Of a stretch of DNA of 64,000 nucleotides, positions 19,410 through 31,600 are shown piece by piece. The stretch is taken from NCBI GenBank assembly GCA_013115135.1, contig JABANP010000083.1, forward strand, positions 1 to 64,000. The letters are read 5' to 3'. Source of the DNA: Perkinsus olseni (Eukaryota > Perkinsozoa > Perkinsida > Perkinsidae). Position numbers and translations under genes: made by a program. Each line of letters begins with the position of its first letter. Position 1 is the stretch's first letter. The notes under the pieces are model-generated. The model was not told the DNA's origin and did not search any database. It saw only the letters and a program-made list of their open reading frames with translations.

Positions 19410-19726
19410 CGGTTGAGTTTGAGTTCTCGGTGATTGGAACTGATACGAAGAGTACGATTACTTCATGATTTTTAATACGTGTTCGCGCTCGTGTTTGTCA
19501 AGAAAGGTTCCGCATACGTTAGCCCTAATTGACACGTGAAACTGGCAACAACTCAAAAAACGCTTGATCATAGTATGATCATCATACTGGTTCACGATTA
19601 CTTTCAAATCATTATACTTATAGAATACGCTAAACTAAGACACACGATAACAATTCGATATTACCAAATATGGTCAATACATAAGTGATGGAATCGCCTT
19701 CCAGGAAGGCCCTTGCTCCGCGGACA

Positions 19727-20617
19727 TTAGACACGGGTATCTCGCTGATCATCACTCTCACTATGAAGGCCTTCGTCGTCGAGCCCAAGTTCGGCCAAAG
19801 TTTTCTCGTACAACTTGAGTTTGAGCTTCAAGACACGCCTCCATAGTCTAGTCGTCTTCAGCTCTTCTTCGATGAGAGCGTCTTCAGGTCTACTGGAAGA
19901 ACGAGACTTCTTACCCGGGGGCTTCTCCCTCGGAGTGCTTGATATTCTTTTCAACGAAAACTCACCTTGGGTTGATTTGGCGATCATAGGACTTACAGAG
20001 GACGGTGTCGGCGTAGCTGATTTCTCGTCATTTAGGTTGTTCGTATTCAACTCGGAAGCAGCGTTGGAAACCTCGTGAACTTCGTCTCCGCCATTCGGTT
20101 GTTGATCGTCAAGCACTGCCGCGACAGCCACAGCGGCGTTCAAATTGATAGAACCGTAATCCTCGTTGGTGCAACCTCGAAGTTCTTCCGGAGACAAGCC
20201 TGTGAGATAATCCTGCAAGTGAGCTTCAACACCAGCCTTCCCGCCTCCGGTCGCTGAGAGAGATGCCTTGACCACTGCATTCTGATTCTTGGCTTGCGAC
20301 TTTCCCTTCGTCCAGCGCTGTTTGACTTGCTCAGCTGTTCGAACACAGCCACTGTAACCGCTATCCAGGGCAGCGGCGCGAGTGTTGAATTCCTGAGCAA
20401 CAGCTTCCCAGGCCTCTTTCTTCTTCCTCCTGAAGTCTCCGCTAATGTTCTTGCTCATAATGACTTCCCTTCGCTTTTGGTCTCCGTCGGCAACGAGGCT
20501 TCCGAGCAGTTGAACTTCTTCTGTAGTCCATATGGCCCTCTTTCCAGCGTGGTTCACAGCGAGGCTCATATGAAAAAAGTTGCGAAGGGGTTTGCACTTA
20601 GTCGAATTTTTGATCAT
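19727..20617 (-). CDS. Harbinger-associated Myb/SANT-like DNA-binding protein
   Basis: A 296-residue frame. Residues about 27-115 form a trihelix/SANT-like domain of the Harbinger type: it starts RAIWTTEEVQLLGSLV, has a basic RRKKKEAWEAVAQEFN helix and ends in KQRWTKGKSQAK. A Ser/Pro-rich linker and a basic patch (PREKPPGKKSRSSSR) follow, then a charged C-terminal helix. In Harbinger elements this protein brings the nuclease to the nucleus and to the TIRs. It lies upstream of the nuclease on the same strand. A second Met at residue 17 is an alternative start. Confidence 0.85.
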   Translation of the reverse strand: MIKNSTKCKPLRNFFHMSLAVNHAGKRAIWTTEEVQLLGSLVADGDQKRREVIMSKNISGDFRRKKKEAWEAVAQEFNTRAAALDSGYSGCVRTAEQVKQRWTKGKSQAKNQNAVVKASLSATGGGKAGVEAHLQDYLTGLSPEELRGCTNEDYGSINLNAAVAVAAVLDDQQPNGGDEVHEVSNAASELNTNNLNDEKSATPTPSSVSPMIAKSTQGEFSLKRISSTPREKPPGKKSRSSSRPEDALIEEELKTTRLWRRVLKLKLKLYEKTLAELGLDDEGLHSESDDQRDTRV

Positions 20618-20689
20618 GCAACCTTCGAATGGCGTGCGCTTAGTCCGGAAAGGCGGAGCGAAGTAAACGCCTTCGCGCTACCCGCTCTC

Positions 20690-20875
20690 GGAACTTATTC
20701 TGAGAATCGATTCTCGGAATCGAGTTTCTTGAACACATTTCGGAACTCGTTCTAGAACTCGTTCTGAAATATTTGAGAATAGAGTTCACTGAACAGGATT
20801 CGGGAATGCATTCTGAGAATCGATTCTGAGAACTAGTTCTGGAATAGGTTTTGCCAAAGTTTACTGAACAGCCCG
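20690..20875 (-). repeat. Harbinger right end: TIR and subterminal repeats
   Basis: Mirror of the left end. GTTTACTGAACAG lies at about 20859-20871, and related words (TTCACTGAACAG, TTCTTGAACACA) lie further in, with many GAATCGATTC-like palindromes between them. Confidence 0.75.
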
Positions 20876-21224
20876 ATTGACTCCACCGCCACGCGCCGAT
20901 CGTCTTGTGCGTGCGTGCAAAGCCAATAATGTCTCCTCCCGAATAGAGCCGAGCAAGGGAGACTTTTACGCTTCTCCTCCATTGCATTTACGGGGAAGCA
21001 ACACTACCCCTTAAAATAGCGCTTATGGCGATGAAAATCTTCCGTATCGGTATCCCGGAAATCCACGGCGATACGTTCGGATGCGGACCCGAAGAACATG
21101 GATCCACGTTTCAGAATCACGTAGTCTATGCGGGAACGCTGGTGTGGTTCGTGCGCGGGGAAAAGGGTTGCCGAAGGTCTCTCTCAAGGCATCTGCGAGA
21201 AATTTGAGGCGCCCGAAAGAAAAT

Positions 21225-21330
21225 TCCCCGGCGGGTTGAGAACGCTCGGGTTCGATTCCCACTGCAGGGCATTCTCCGTCATTTATTGAGGCGACGACGG
21301 CGCAACTCCGCACGAGTAACTCTTCCACAC
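21225..21330 (+). repeat. SINE-like dispersed repeat, copy 2
   Basis: T-arm-like GGGTTCGATTCCCAC at about 21240-21263, with a diverged tail (CGCAACTCCGCACGAGT) matching the copy at 13950-14060. Confidence 0.45.
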
Positions 21331-21404
21331 CACAGTCGGGTTCTCACATTAATGCCAACTATCCTCAACGCCGAGACTGGTCCAATCCGTCGGCGGCATT
21401 CTTC

Positions 21405-21620
21405 TGACGGTAGGTCCGCTCATTCAACGCTATTACAATAACAAAATTAGTCTCCGTGTAATGGTGTCGTATGGTTACCGTAAAACCGAGCCTTCTGCTT
21501 ACAATTCGGTATCCTTCGTCCAGAGGGGAGATCCTCAGGTCTTAGAGTATAGCTGACTTCAAACTCAACACGATCGTTTCACCAGTTCACTCCTGCCACC
21601 TCCCAATGGGAGGCTTCCAC
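21405..21620. repeat. Dispersed repeat, copy 2
   Basis: Partner of 14690-14890. It is the same order of shared words, with small indels. Confidence 0.75.
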
Positions 21621-21701
21621 CGATCGGACTGAGCCCGAGCCCTGGTTTAAGTCGTTTTCCTTTCTCAGCGTATCTCGCTGCCCAAGATCGGGTTTCCCAG
21701 A

Positions 21702-24700
21702 AAGAAGGTTCCTGGGCTTGTCACCTTTGTGGCAACATCAACTATCCCGATAGAGAGGTCTGCAACATTAAAATGTGCAAAGTAAGAGCGGAGCGGTGTT
21801 TCCAGTTCGAATGGCCTTCGGTAGTGTTCTGGGGATCTCGCCTGAATTCCAGTACCGCTCCCAGGATGCAATTCAACGTGTTAAGGACGATCCTGGGAGC
21901 ACTCTCGGGACTCAGGAAAGGCGGCAGACTTCTTCACGACTTAGTGTAATTTTGCCAACAACAAATTTTAGTTTGTGATACATCAGGCAAGTGGTCGAAG
22001 AATTATTCGAATTTTAGTCCCAACCATAGGGTTGGAAAGGGGTCGTTCTTCCGGGACAACGAGGGTGGGAAGCGTTCGTGAATTGTCTTTCAAGTGCGTG
22101 TTTGAAAGCAAGCAATTGTGAAGGCCAGAACCGATGCCGAAACCGAGTTTTACACGTGGAAGGTCTTGACACTGTGTCGGTGTGAATGCCGATAATCGCT
22201 TTTGTCAGGGCGCTCGACCGGACAGTTCCCGTTGGAACCCTGGTAGTGTACCAAGACGGGTCTCTCCGCCTCCTCTGGGCCACTTCGATCAACGCAGGTG
22301 AGCTCACCGATCGGGGTTCGGGTGCTACTGAGAAATGTTGGTAGAAGTTGCGAAAGTTGTGGTACAACTTTGTGAATTTATGAATATCATTGAATGCATG
22401 CGAGGGTCCCTGCTCTGCATGTTAAGTCAAGCTTGGGTGGACCGGGAAGAAGTCGGGAAGGAGTGGTATGATGTAGGGGCGTAGAGGGATATTTTTGTAA
22501 TGTGATTTGGTCAAGGAGTGGTATGTCCCTCGTAGTGATGGTCGAGCTCCACTCTTCGCTACTACTACCGAGGACGCCCCGACGGCCCTCGATTGGTCTC
22601 CGGTCCCGATCACGGAAGGTAAAGTCGGTATCCGAGTAGATATTCCCGTGGTAATTTCGTGGCGCGTGACGATGGCCCGCTCTGCTCAGGTCGATCGTTT
22701 TTCGCTACTGAAGAGGCTTCAATAGGTCATCATCATGTTGGGACTTCTCAACCACATCCCTACCGCCCACGGCCGCATAGTAGGGCACCGTTGCCCGTTG
22801 GTGAGTTGGGAGAAGTGTGGTATGATGGTCAGCATTCGAGTGGTTTATTCAGGAGGCAACTGGACTTGCCATTCGTGTGGTAATGTTAACTACTCCGATA
22901 GAACCGTTTGTTATAGAAGACAATGCGGTCGGCCGAGAGAGCAGGTAATAAGTGCTTACGAATTCAACTCTCCCTTGCTTCAAACCAGATCAAAAGATTC
23001 TTTATGGTTACACCGCGTTCAGAGTCGTTGTAGGGCTTTAAACTCGATAGGATGACGAGTCGGTCGCTCGATAGAAGATGATCCCGCCTGATAGCATTTG
23101 GGAACTCAGGAAAATTTGAAAATTGCGCTGAGGTCACCTTCCCCTCGGTGAATGGGGAGATATCAGTGGCAACTCGGGTCTGCACAGATCGAAAAATATT
23201 GCCCAATTTTCTCGTTGTCCACTCAGTGGCAACTCTTGTTTATAGGGGAAAATATTCAATTATTCCGTGCTCGTCTGTCGCTAACCACAAGCCTTACCGC
23301 GATTTTTTACACAATCTCCCGAGCTTGACCAGCAGGCCCCAGCGAATTTTTTTATTGTTCGCGCCGTTTATGGACAAAAACGTTCATCATTACGTTCTCG
23401 TCATGTGCGGATTTTCTCCGAGAGTTTTCCTACTGAAGCTGTCGTGTATCAGGTGAAGCAGGCCCCCGTCGAACCCTCAATTCATCGGTCTTCGGGACGC
23501 CAGACTACCGCGGGAGTGTCGTTCTTCGATGGTAGTATCAACGGGTGGTGTGGTGAAGAGTGTGGATTGGAAATCAACTTTTGAGCGTACTTGTTTTCAG
23601 TAGTAGTAGTAGTTTACTGGAAGTACTAGTTTTTGATGGGAACTCAGTGTCTCCGAAATAGACATGTTGCGCCGCGTCTTACTTTTAAGTTTTCAAGGAG
23701 GAGATAATTGGACAAAAAGAAGTCGCTCAGGGCTTAACAGCGTGCTGTATGATTTCAAGTGGTAGAAGTCGGCTACACGTGTCACCCTCTAGCCTTATCT
23801 TCTATTGCATGTTTTATGCTCTCTGTTCAGCCATGAGTCGATTACTTTTGAGGAAGTATCCTCAATTGTGTATCTTCCCCTGGCGACCTAAAGATTCTCT
23901 TCTCTGTGCGCGATATGGCGGGTTGATACTCAGGGCTGGGTGACGTTGCCGGAAATTGGGAATGCCGCGCGTGCGGGAATGTCAACTATCCAAGTCGCAT
24001 CAAATGTAATAACAGAAGATGCGGTCTACCGAGAGAGGAGGTACTGGGCATGATCGAAAGCGCTCGCCACAGTGATCGATATCCCGAGCAGGCCGTGGCT
24101 TCGAGTCTAACCCCGCAGCCTGCTCGAACGCCCAGAGGAAACGGCCCACAAGCAGGTGATAGGGGGGGGTCTCCCGTTAGTGGGAACCTGGAAATGTCTA
24201 GAAAACAGTGCCGCTGCCGGTAGAATTGATAATCCTGTTTTTCGTCTTCCGAATTCCTCAGTGCGAGGGAAGCTGCTCTCTCCAAGGACTGCTTCCCTAC
24301 CCTGCTTGCGGGCCTTGGAGAGAGTCGAACGATTCCAAGACAAAAAACGCGAATGATTGATATAACAGGAAGATGAAAAATGGGTCTGAATAGATAACTA
24401 GATACTTCAAAAATTTATAACTATTGATGCGAAGGTGTCCGTATGGCGTCATTGCAGGTGTTGACGGTAATTGGCTTTGTTCCGCATGTGGCAATGTAAA
24501 TTACCCCAGCCGAGATCGATGTAACGGTCGGGGGTGCGGACGGCCACGAAAAGAGGTCGGGCAGACTGAATGAGGGTATCATTTCGAGTGCGGCGCGGTT
24601 TAGGTTGACCGTGGGGCCCTGGAGACCTCGCCTACCGCTCGGTATGACGGGAGAAAATCGGTTATAGGTGTGTCAGTAGCATAAAAAGGGGGTTTCTAGA

Positions 24701-25381
24701 TCTCGGTCTTTGAGGTAGGTGACTGGACATGCACTCGATGCGGCAACTTGAACTATCAGAGTAGATCTCGGTGTAATGAGAAGAACTGTGGCATGCCGAG
24801 AGAGGAGGTGAGGAATCGTGAGAGTCATTGGGGAGGGGGAGGGCTGGGCTTTACTGGTGGTTATGCAGTGGAAGGCTGTAGGCTCATTACCTCTCTCGCA
24901 AGGTTTGATTCTGGACACCTTCGTACTGCAATGGGCATTTTCTGTCGTTCACACCTATTAATTCTTACGTAACTGTCAACTACGGCTTGCTAACGCAATC
25001 GAGCTCAGTCCCATCCTATTGGATGAGATCTCGGCTTCCGCTGTATCATCACTCTTGAGAAAGATCGCAATTGCTTTCGGTCGGGGGAATGAGCGAACAC
25101 TTCCCTCAGTAGGGGACTCCTACTCAAAAATATTATTGCTGTATATTGTGAGTAGAAAGTTCGGGCGGGTACATGGTGTGACTTTTAGGTCGAAATGGGC
25201 TCACCCACGGCTCGACGAGGAGACGTGGTAGAGCCTGATGGATGCTGGGTGTAAGGCGGCAATCCAGCGCACGAACAATACGGTCTACTGCAGGTGCCCG
25301 GCTTGCTCCAATTTAAATTACCCTCACCGATTGAAGTGTAATCGGAAGCAATGTGGCGCCCCTCGGCCGATCGATCCATGA
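21702..25381 (+). CDS. RanBP2-type zinc finger protein, at least six fingers
   Basis: Six copies of the RanBP2/RBP finger (W-x-C-x2-C-G-N-x-N-x6-C-x4-C) are visible: near 21702-21780, 22853-22944, 23934-24155, 24458-24555, 24715-24807 and 25268-25381. Most exons have clean AG/GT borders. The last four join in phase, with finger 3's exon also encoding a Pro/Arg-rich linker, and the stop is 25379-25381. Fingers typically read CGNVNYPSR..C followed by GLPREEV. This finger type binds single-stranded RNA (GGU-like) or ubiquitin, so RNA binding is the likely role. The last finger has Ser for Gly (CSNLNYPHR). The 5' end and some linker exons are not resolved. Confidence 0.8.
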
Positions 25382-25590
25382 TCTCTGAACGCCCTAGCGT
25401 TCTGGGCTCCCTCTTTTTTATGAACAGAAGTGTTGTGTTGGTGAATATGCTGTCTGCTGTGGCCTGTTGTGAAGTTTGCCTCTCTCACACGAGTCGGGAG
25501 CGGACTGTTTCAGGTGGATCGCTTTGGACGAGTGTTCTTAGATTATTGCCAAACTGATTCAGCAACGCAACGTATGAGTTTGACATAATA

Positions 25591-25663
25591 TGACCCCCGG
25601 CCCGATCCGAACGGACAACCTTCTGATCTGGAGTCAGATGCGCTACCGTTGCGCCACAGGGCC
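25591..25663 (-). pseudogene. tRNA-Trp(CCA) pseudogene
   Basis: Nearly identical to the tRNA-Trp at 27133-27204, but the T-loop reads TTCGGAT instead of TTCGAAT, so the invariant A58 is lost. The 3' acceptor strand also has one extra C (five instead of four), which spoils the 7-bp stem. Probably not functional. Confidence 0.75.
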
Positions 25664-25838
25664 GAACTACAAGGTCGCATATCCTTCGCGTGGGACTAGA
25701 TGTCCTCACTGATACCTCCCACTTCATTATTTTGTTACTACCAACCCGATCCACGATATCATATCGGAGTCACAAAGAGGTTTTTACAAGGACCGAATAT
25801 CGTCATTAACAACCATCAGGACCGAGCAACTATTGGCC

Positions 25839-26123
25839 TTAATTCTTGGCTGCGGTTTGCTCCCGCCACTCAGCGATGAGGAGAGCCGTCTTGTTGTTTA
25901 TGGCGAGTGGATAGTCTTCAAGCCACTGATAAACTCTGCCATACCCAGAGGGAGGATGGTCCGCTAAGAAAGCAAATATTGCCGCGCATTTATCTCTGTC
26001 TACGGGCGTGATGGGCAGGGCAGAACGCAGTTTGCCGAGAGCGTGTTCGTCCAAGTGACCGAGGAGGAAAATGGGCGAGAAATGCTGACGAGCTGCCGCA
26101 AGGTTGTCGGAGATCGCGACCAT
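25839..26123 (-). CDS. Unassigned small protein or terminal exon
   Basis: A 94-codon frame starting at ATG 26121-26123 and ending 25839-25841. It has a mixed helical composition (HLDEHALGKLRSALPI, YGRVYQWLEDYPLAINN). The frame stays open upstream of the ATG to about 26225, and its composition is similar there, so this may be the last exon of a longer gene. No family is recognised. Confidence 0.45.
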   Translation of the reverse strand: MVAISDNLAAARQHFSPIFLLGHLDEHALGKLRSALPITPVDRDKCAAIFAFLADHPPSGYGRVYQWLEDYPLAINNKTALLIAEWREQTAAKN

Positions 26124-26646
26124 ATCCTTCGTATTTGCGATGATGAGTGATGAGCAATCGTTAATATACCTGAATGATCGAGGAATGTCGTTGACTGGGC
26201 GACAGGGTGGAGACAGATGAGAGGCTTGCGGGCACGTTGTAATTCAAATTCTATTCTATATGGCTAACTCAAACTAATTCAAGGCAAATTCGAATCAATC
26301 TGGGAAAGCTACTCCGCTATATATTTTGTTCTTATGCTGTCACTGACAGCCTGTCAGCATTAGATCATTGCATAACGTTGTGAATAATTTATTAAGAGTG
26401 GTATTATACGATGACTAAGATATATCACAACCTACGCGGCTGTAACATAGACAGAAGGCCTCTTGGCCGCTTGCCCAGGCACGTCCTGGCGGTATACGTA
26501 ACCAACGATCGGGTTGGGAGATGCGGATTCCTCGGCGAAGTAGATGTCGGTGGATCGTCCTTCTCCAAATACAAGTCTACAGCGGTTACTGTCAGCCTTG
26601 GTCTGGCCTCGCAGCTGCAGGAAAGAGGGCATTGAGCGTCGGCAAG

Positions 26647-26897
26647 TCAAGACTCGTAAGATGCGATTACTTTCTTTGCTATCCAGTCATTGATGTGATC
26701 GTTGATGCGGTCGAATTGGCTGCTGAGGCTCTGCAGTCGCTGAGCAATTCCGGCCAGCGGGTCATGTGTCTGCGGAGAATTAATGAGGGGGGAGGGTCCT
26801 GCGGGGTTGCGACTACCTGCGAGTTGCCAGCAGCATGAAGCCCCGAGATGGGTACGCAGGCGAGAGTCGCGGCAACAGCGAATCGGGCGAAGGCCAT
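26647..26897 (-). CDS. Small secreted protein, two exons
   Basis: Exon 1 (26817-26897) starts at ATG and encodes a signal peptide (MAFARFAVAATLACVPISG). A 47-nt GT..AG intron (26770-26816) follows. Exon 2 (26647-26769) encodes a short amphipathic helix with SLSSQFDRINDHINDW and ends in ASYES. The mature protein is only about 45 residues. The two exons join in phase and neither frame alone is convincing, which supports the splice model. The role is unknown; it is presumably exported. Confidence 0.55.
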
Positions 26898-27132
26898 CAA
26901 TGCTGAAGAGAGGAACCGCTACTGGAACAGCGGGCATCGCACGAAGCCTTAGCAAGTCTCGCCCGCCGAAACTTTTCCGTATCGAGCGAGGAACTCGGCG
27001 GCGCTTTGATGAACGCGGAGTCATGGTTGGGAGAGCAGCTCTACCGGACTCAGTCCCCTGAAATGAACTCCACCCCTGTTGTTGGGTTGTATAATTCTCT
27101 CGCGTGTGAGTGACCTTCGTTGGCTGTAAAAG

Positions 27133-27204
27133 TGACCCCGGCCCGATTCGAACGGACAACCTTCTGATCTGGAGTCAGATGCGCTACCGTTGCGCCACAG
27201 GGCC
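27133..27204 (-). tRNA. tRNA-Trp(CCA)
   Basis: A 72-nt cloverleaf. The 5' GGCCCTG pairs with 3' CGGGGTC, the anticodon is CCA (in CTGACTCCAGATCAG), the T-stem GTCCG/CGGGC encloses TTCGAAT, and the discriminator is A. Intact, unlike the copy 1.5 kb upstream. Confidence 0.93.
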
Positions 27205-27245
27205 AGCCTGGGAGGCTCGTCCACCAAACGGTGTTTAGCCGCTTA

Positions 27246-27611
27246 TCACGCACAGGTGGACGTCTCTGCGGGAATCTTTAGGACGCTCGCCCCAATGGAA
27301 CGATGATGAAACAATCTCATCAAGTATTTTATACTGAGCAAAGTCGTGAGGTATGAAAACTAGCGAGTATATACGTGGCATGCGGTGTGGACCATCACCA
27401 GAACGCACTTACCTTCCCTCTGTTGGTTCAACCAAGTTTCGCGTTGTGGCGCCATCAGCAGGTCACGAGGGGGGAGTTTCTGCGGAATGCAAGGGACAGA
27501 ATACCTTGTCGATTCTTCGGCCGTGAACCTAATCACCCTGTGCGCATTGAATTGGTAACACGATGGCAACTACTGCGTGCACAAGAACTGTTGGCGACAC
27601 GAAGTAGTCAT
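27246..27611 (-). CDS. Small unassigned protein, three exons
   Basis: The splice model is exon 1 27574-27611, exon 2 27413-27528 and exon 3 27246-27265, with introns of 45 and 147 nt. The donor of intron 2 is GTAAGT. The joined frame gives about 57 residues, without signal peptide or membrane segment, Pro- and Gln-containing (IPQKLPPRDLLMAPQR). Support is only from splice sites and phase, and no family is recognised. Confidence 0.4.
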
Positions 27612-28024
27612 GCTAAATCGGTGCGACTAAACCGATTACACACCGATATGCATTCGTTTCTTGTGGAAAATATGTAAGTACCTCTCAGAGGTAACCTCTG
27701 GACTCAACCGCTTCAGTAAGACTGGGAGACCCCGTGACAACGGAAGACACTCGAGGACTATTAATAATAAATATTATAATACAAATATGGCGCTGTTATC
27801 TAATATCTAAGATAGTACTACATAACTAAGACGAGTGAATTGATAACGCCTGATATTGGGGGTTATTAAGGTAAGTATATATAATCACATCAAGACGGCT
27901 TGAATGATTCCGCAGGATCTCAGTCTGAAGGCATGTACGCAAGTTAAGTCAGTCTGAGTATCTTCTCTGCTTCCCAATCATCATGATGATCCCATGACCA
28001 TTAGCCGGTGGTAGCAGCAGTTCA

Positions 28025-28321
28025 TCACAGTCGAAGATGGAAAATTAGTAAAACGCGATGTAGGATGGAGCTTGTAGATTTGATATTAGTCTGATGTCGA
28101 CGCGGGTCATGGAGCCATCGGAAATGCTCTCGTCGGATGAACCCGGCAATGAGAATGCAGACGAAGGGAATAGCCAGGAGCAGCAGCGGGCCGCCGTGGT
28201 TGACGCTGATGGGAGTAGCAGCGCCTCCCTCAAAGAAATCCGCTGTCGAAGGTGAGCGGATGCATTTGTCTTTCCTGAGGCCTTCTCTTTCTATGCGGGG
28301 CATGCTACCAGAGAGTTCCAT
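28025..28321 (-). CDS. Small single-pass membrane protein (hypothetical)
   Basis: A 98-residue frame from ATG 28319-28321. Residues about 43-62 form a clear membrane segment (GPLLLLAIPFVCILIAGFI) followed by a basic stretch (RREHFRWLHDPRRHQ), suggesting the C-terminus faces the cytosol. There is no homologue I recognise. It lies head-to-head with DRC7. Confidence 0.42.
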   Translation of the reverse strand: MELSGSMPRIEREGLRKDKCIRSPSTADFFEGGAATPISVNHGGPLLLLAIPFVCILIAGFIRREHFRWLHDPRRHQTNIKSTSSILHRVLLIFHLRL

Positions 28322-28630
28322 AATAGACACTCTTGAACTTGGCAATTTGTGAATCTTTTGAAGGATTGATGCCAAGCATAGCTCAACGGAGGCATCACAG
28401 AGCTCACCATCACTTAGCTAGCACACCAGCTTCGAGTCCAGTTGAACCGGCGATGTCGTTGGACTGTAGCACGCACACGCAGAGCACTTTTCGAGACGTA
28501 TGAGTGTCCCGTACCTTACTATACTTCTTATTCTTTCATCAAGCTTATATGGCCATATTTGGGGGCTATACCGGTAGGAGGTACCACGTTGGTCCACCTC
28601 GTAGAAGAACTTACGGACTGTGACAAACTC

Positions 28631-31600
28631 ATGATCTTATCGAGTTGTTATTTCACTGTTCTCAGATTCTCGAATAAAGTTACGTCGTCTCTTGCTGCTC
28701 TACTGGAAGACCCTGATGCGATCATCCCGAAGGTAGCCCACTCTTGGCTTGTCGTGTAATCGTATTTTCCCAGGCGAAGATGGGCATACCGCCTTTCCTG
28801 AGCTCCTACGCTAGCAACTCCAAGCGCGAGGAGAGAGTGATGCAACATCTTCGGTGCGTGCTGCCGCACACAAAATTCGACTTTGATAATCTTCCTTAGG
28901 TCATTCGAGTCGAAGTTTGCGCAGACCTATGGGGAGGATCGCAAGCTGTACCTGTGTCCCCTCAACGAGATTGGTGTCCCTAAGTTCCTACCAACAACAA
29001 TAAGGCCGACGAAATTGGTATGCGTGAGCTCCTCTCGCCTTCGGCCTCAGTCATCTCAAATTGGATAGTATTTGGCGATGCTGAGTCTGTCGCAGGCATA
29101 CCCCGAGCTCTATGACGCTTCACTATGCGGTAAATTCCTGGCCAACTATATAGCCTACGAGCCTCTCCAGGACCCCGCACAGTACGTTCTTTAGAGGCTC
29201 TCGATTCGGAGATGAATCGTTTTAAGGTTCCCCTCGGTCGTCTGCTCTCCGTCTACGACTCTCTTCTATCAAGCAGGCGATGCATTTGATATCAGCGTGG
29301 TAAGGTCGAAATTGAGCTGTCGAGCGGTGCCACTGTTCTCGGGAAGGTTCTATGCTCCATCCTAGTGGGAGCGGGTTATGATGCCTACTGTGTGGCGGGT
29401 GTCGCGCCCAGATGGATCACGACCCGATCACTGAGGAAGTGCGAGAGCCCAACGAACGATCTACTCCCCTTAGAGGAGGTGCTGGAGTTGGCCTGCTAGT
29501 TGCAGCCTCTGTCTCTACTGCTACGCTTAGATAAGGATTGCGGGAGGTTCAGGGAGAACAGAGGAAGAGAAGATGCTTCGAAGGTGTGGACACGGTTAGG
29601 CCAATTTTTACTCTTGAACCTTAGTTTTTATGAACCTGTCTGATTCAATTCACGTGTTCAACTGGTTCAGAACGGAATTGTGACACCTTTTGCACTTACA
29701 CTCGCCTCCCGACCCGAGAACTGCTCTTTTCAGATACGCCGATCTGCTCCTCCCTCGACCGGTTGCTGATGAGAAGAAGGAAGACAGTCCGACAACTACT
29801 TCAGGTGGCTCACGGCATTTACATTGACTCGCGTTGCTGGAGTGCTGTTGCGGCATTCGCTGACCGTTCCCGTGCAGTCGTCCTTGAGAAGCCTCGAGGC
29901 AGTCTCGTAGGCGGGTACCCTGAAGGGAGACGGCGGAGCTCAGTCGATATGGCTGAGAAGACTCTTGGTAAGCCAGGTCGGGGTCGTGTATGGTGCAAGG
30001 TTGCGTAGAGTTAAAAGGATTCGCCCGATTATCCATCTGCCGTTTATCGCTTTACTTTAGCTCGTCGGGTATACTTTCCTCAGTTTGATGGACGTCTCTC
30101 AGGTGAGGAGTTCTCTCTGATGAAGAAGCCTGTGATGGACAGTGAGTACTTGAAAGAGGAACAAGAAGCAAGTGTAGGAGAAATATTCCGCGGCCGGGAA
30201 TTGAACCCGGGTCTCCTGCGTGACAGGCAGGAATACTCACCACTATACTACCGCGGAACTGATATGATTACACTCCTCTGCACCTGCTCTGACCTTCGTG
30301 TCTAATTTCGTAGGCGCTTGCTCAAGGGAAGGAAATGTTCGAAGCAGAGAGAAGTGACTCGGATGATGCTCTGGCCGAGGAGGTGAACCACTATCTATCT
30401 CTATCCTGTCCCGAAACTCATCCTAATGTTCTGAGCAGCTGAAAGCTCGAGCTGCTAAGCTCGTCCAGTACATCAATGCCACAACTCTAGGCGTTAAGCA
30501 ACTATTTTTCTCAGGAGGAGGACATGGACTTCATTGCCGCATCAACGGCGAATCTTAAAGAACTGGGAAGGACTGCGCAGGAGGAAGCCACGCCTTCGAG
30601 ATTCATCGGTTGGGTGGCATCAGCTTGTGGCTATGCGAATTCCACTTCTTTTCAGGAAGACGAGCCCATTGTTGGGTGATGGTCCGCAAAGGAGCGAGGG
30701 ACGTGGTGGCTGATATGTTCATCGAACCCACTACAGGGATGATCTTCTCTACGGAAACCGAGCCTAGTACGGGACGTCGTTATGGGAGCCGTCCAAGGCT
30801 CATGTTACTATGTGTTCCGTAGGTCCTGGATCCAAGGGCGACTCACTAAGACCTTGCCCGTGAGCATGGGAGAGACTACCTAGTTTGTGCTGTCTTGGAA
30901 TCTTTGCTGTGTGGGTCAGGTATCTTTCCGTGGACACGGTCTGGAACCACAAGAATGTGTGGGTGAATATTCAGAAGAGCTCTGTTGAAGGCAGTGATGT
31001 GCCCGGGAAAAAGAGACCCTTGCGGAAGAGATTGAATCTAACCGGAGTTAGCATGGATGTTGGCAGCACAAGATTCTTCGAGGTGCGCGGGAGATCCTCA
31101 ACTTCCTCGAATGGGGATGTTCGAGACTCGTACACCGAAAACTCGTACACTTTCACTTCGTCCACAACTGGTACACTGAATACTCGTTCACCCCTTGAAT
31201 CCGTGCACCGTTATTCCGAGGTACATCCGTAATACGCAGTGCGTATCACGGGTGTACCTCTGTTGTACTATTTCGGCACAGCCCTCGACATCATTACGAG
31301 CCTCATCCGTTCAGCCCGTCCTTCTCGACCCAATCACTCTCGCTAACCCCGGAAGCGAGCAACAGGATGCCGACGGAAGTGGGGCCAGCCAAGAGAACGC
31401 ACCGGGAGAAGGTCAGCCCAGTACTGCTACCCGGTGCTGTTAAAACGTGTGTCAGAACCCCAACGGCCCACGGTCCCTTTAGCGTATCTTATCGGCGTGT
31501 ACGACTCGCCTAGACCTCTCACCGTGGATGGCGTCCCACCTAGCTGGGCTGCTCCTGCCCTCATCCCGAAGGATCGGTACGTTAAGGTTTGTATGCTCTT

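Larger units (their letters stand above)
17562..20875 (-). mobile_element. PIF/Harbinger DNA transposon, 3.3 kb
   Basis: Inverted ends CGGGNTGTTCAGTAAAC begin at 17562 and end at 20875. They are flanked by the direct repeat ATT (17559-17561 and 20876-20878), matching the 3-bp target duplication of this superfamily. Inside are the two genes expected of Harbinger elements, both on the minus strand: a DDE nuclease (18265-19409) and a Myb/SANT-like protein (19727-20617). Both ends carry further degenerate copies of the TGTTCAGTAAAC word. Confidence 0.92.
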
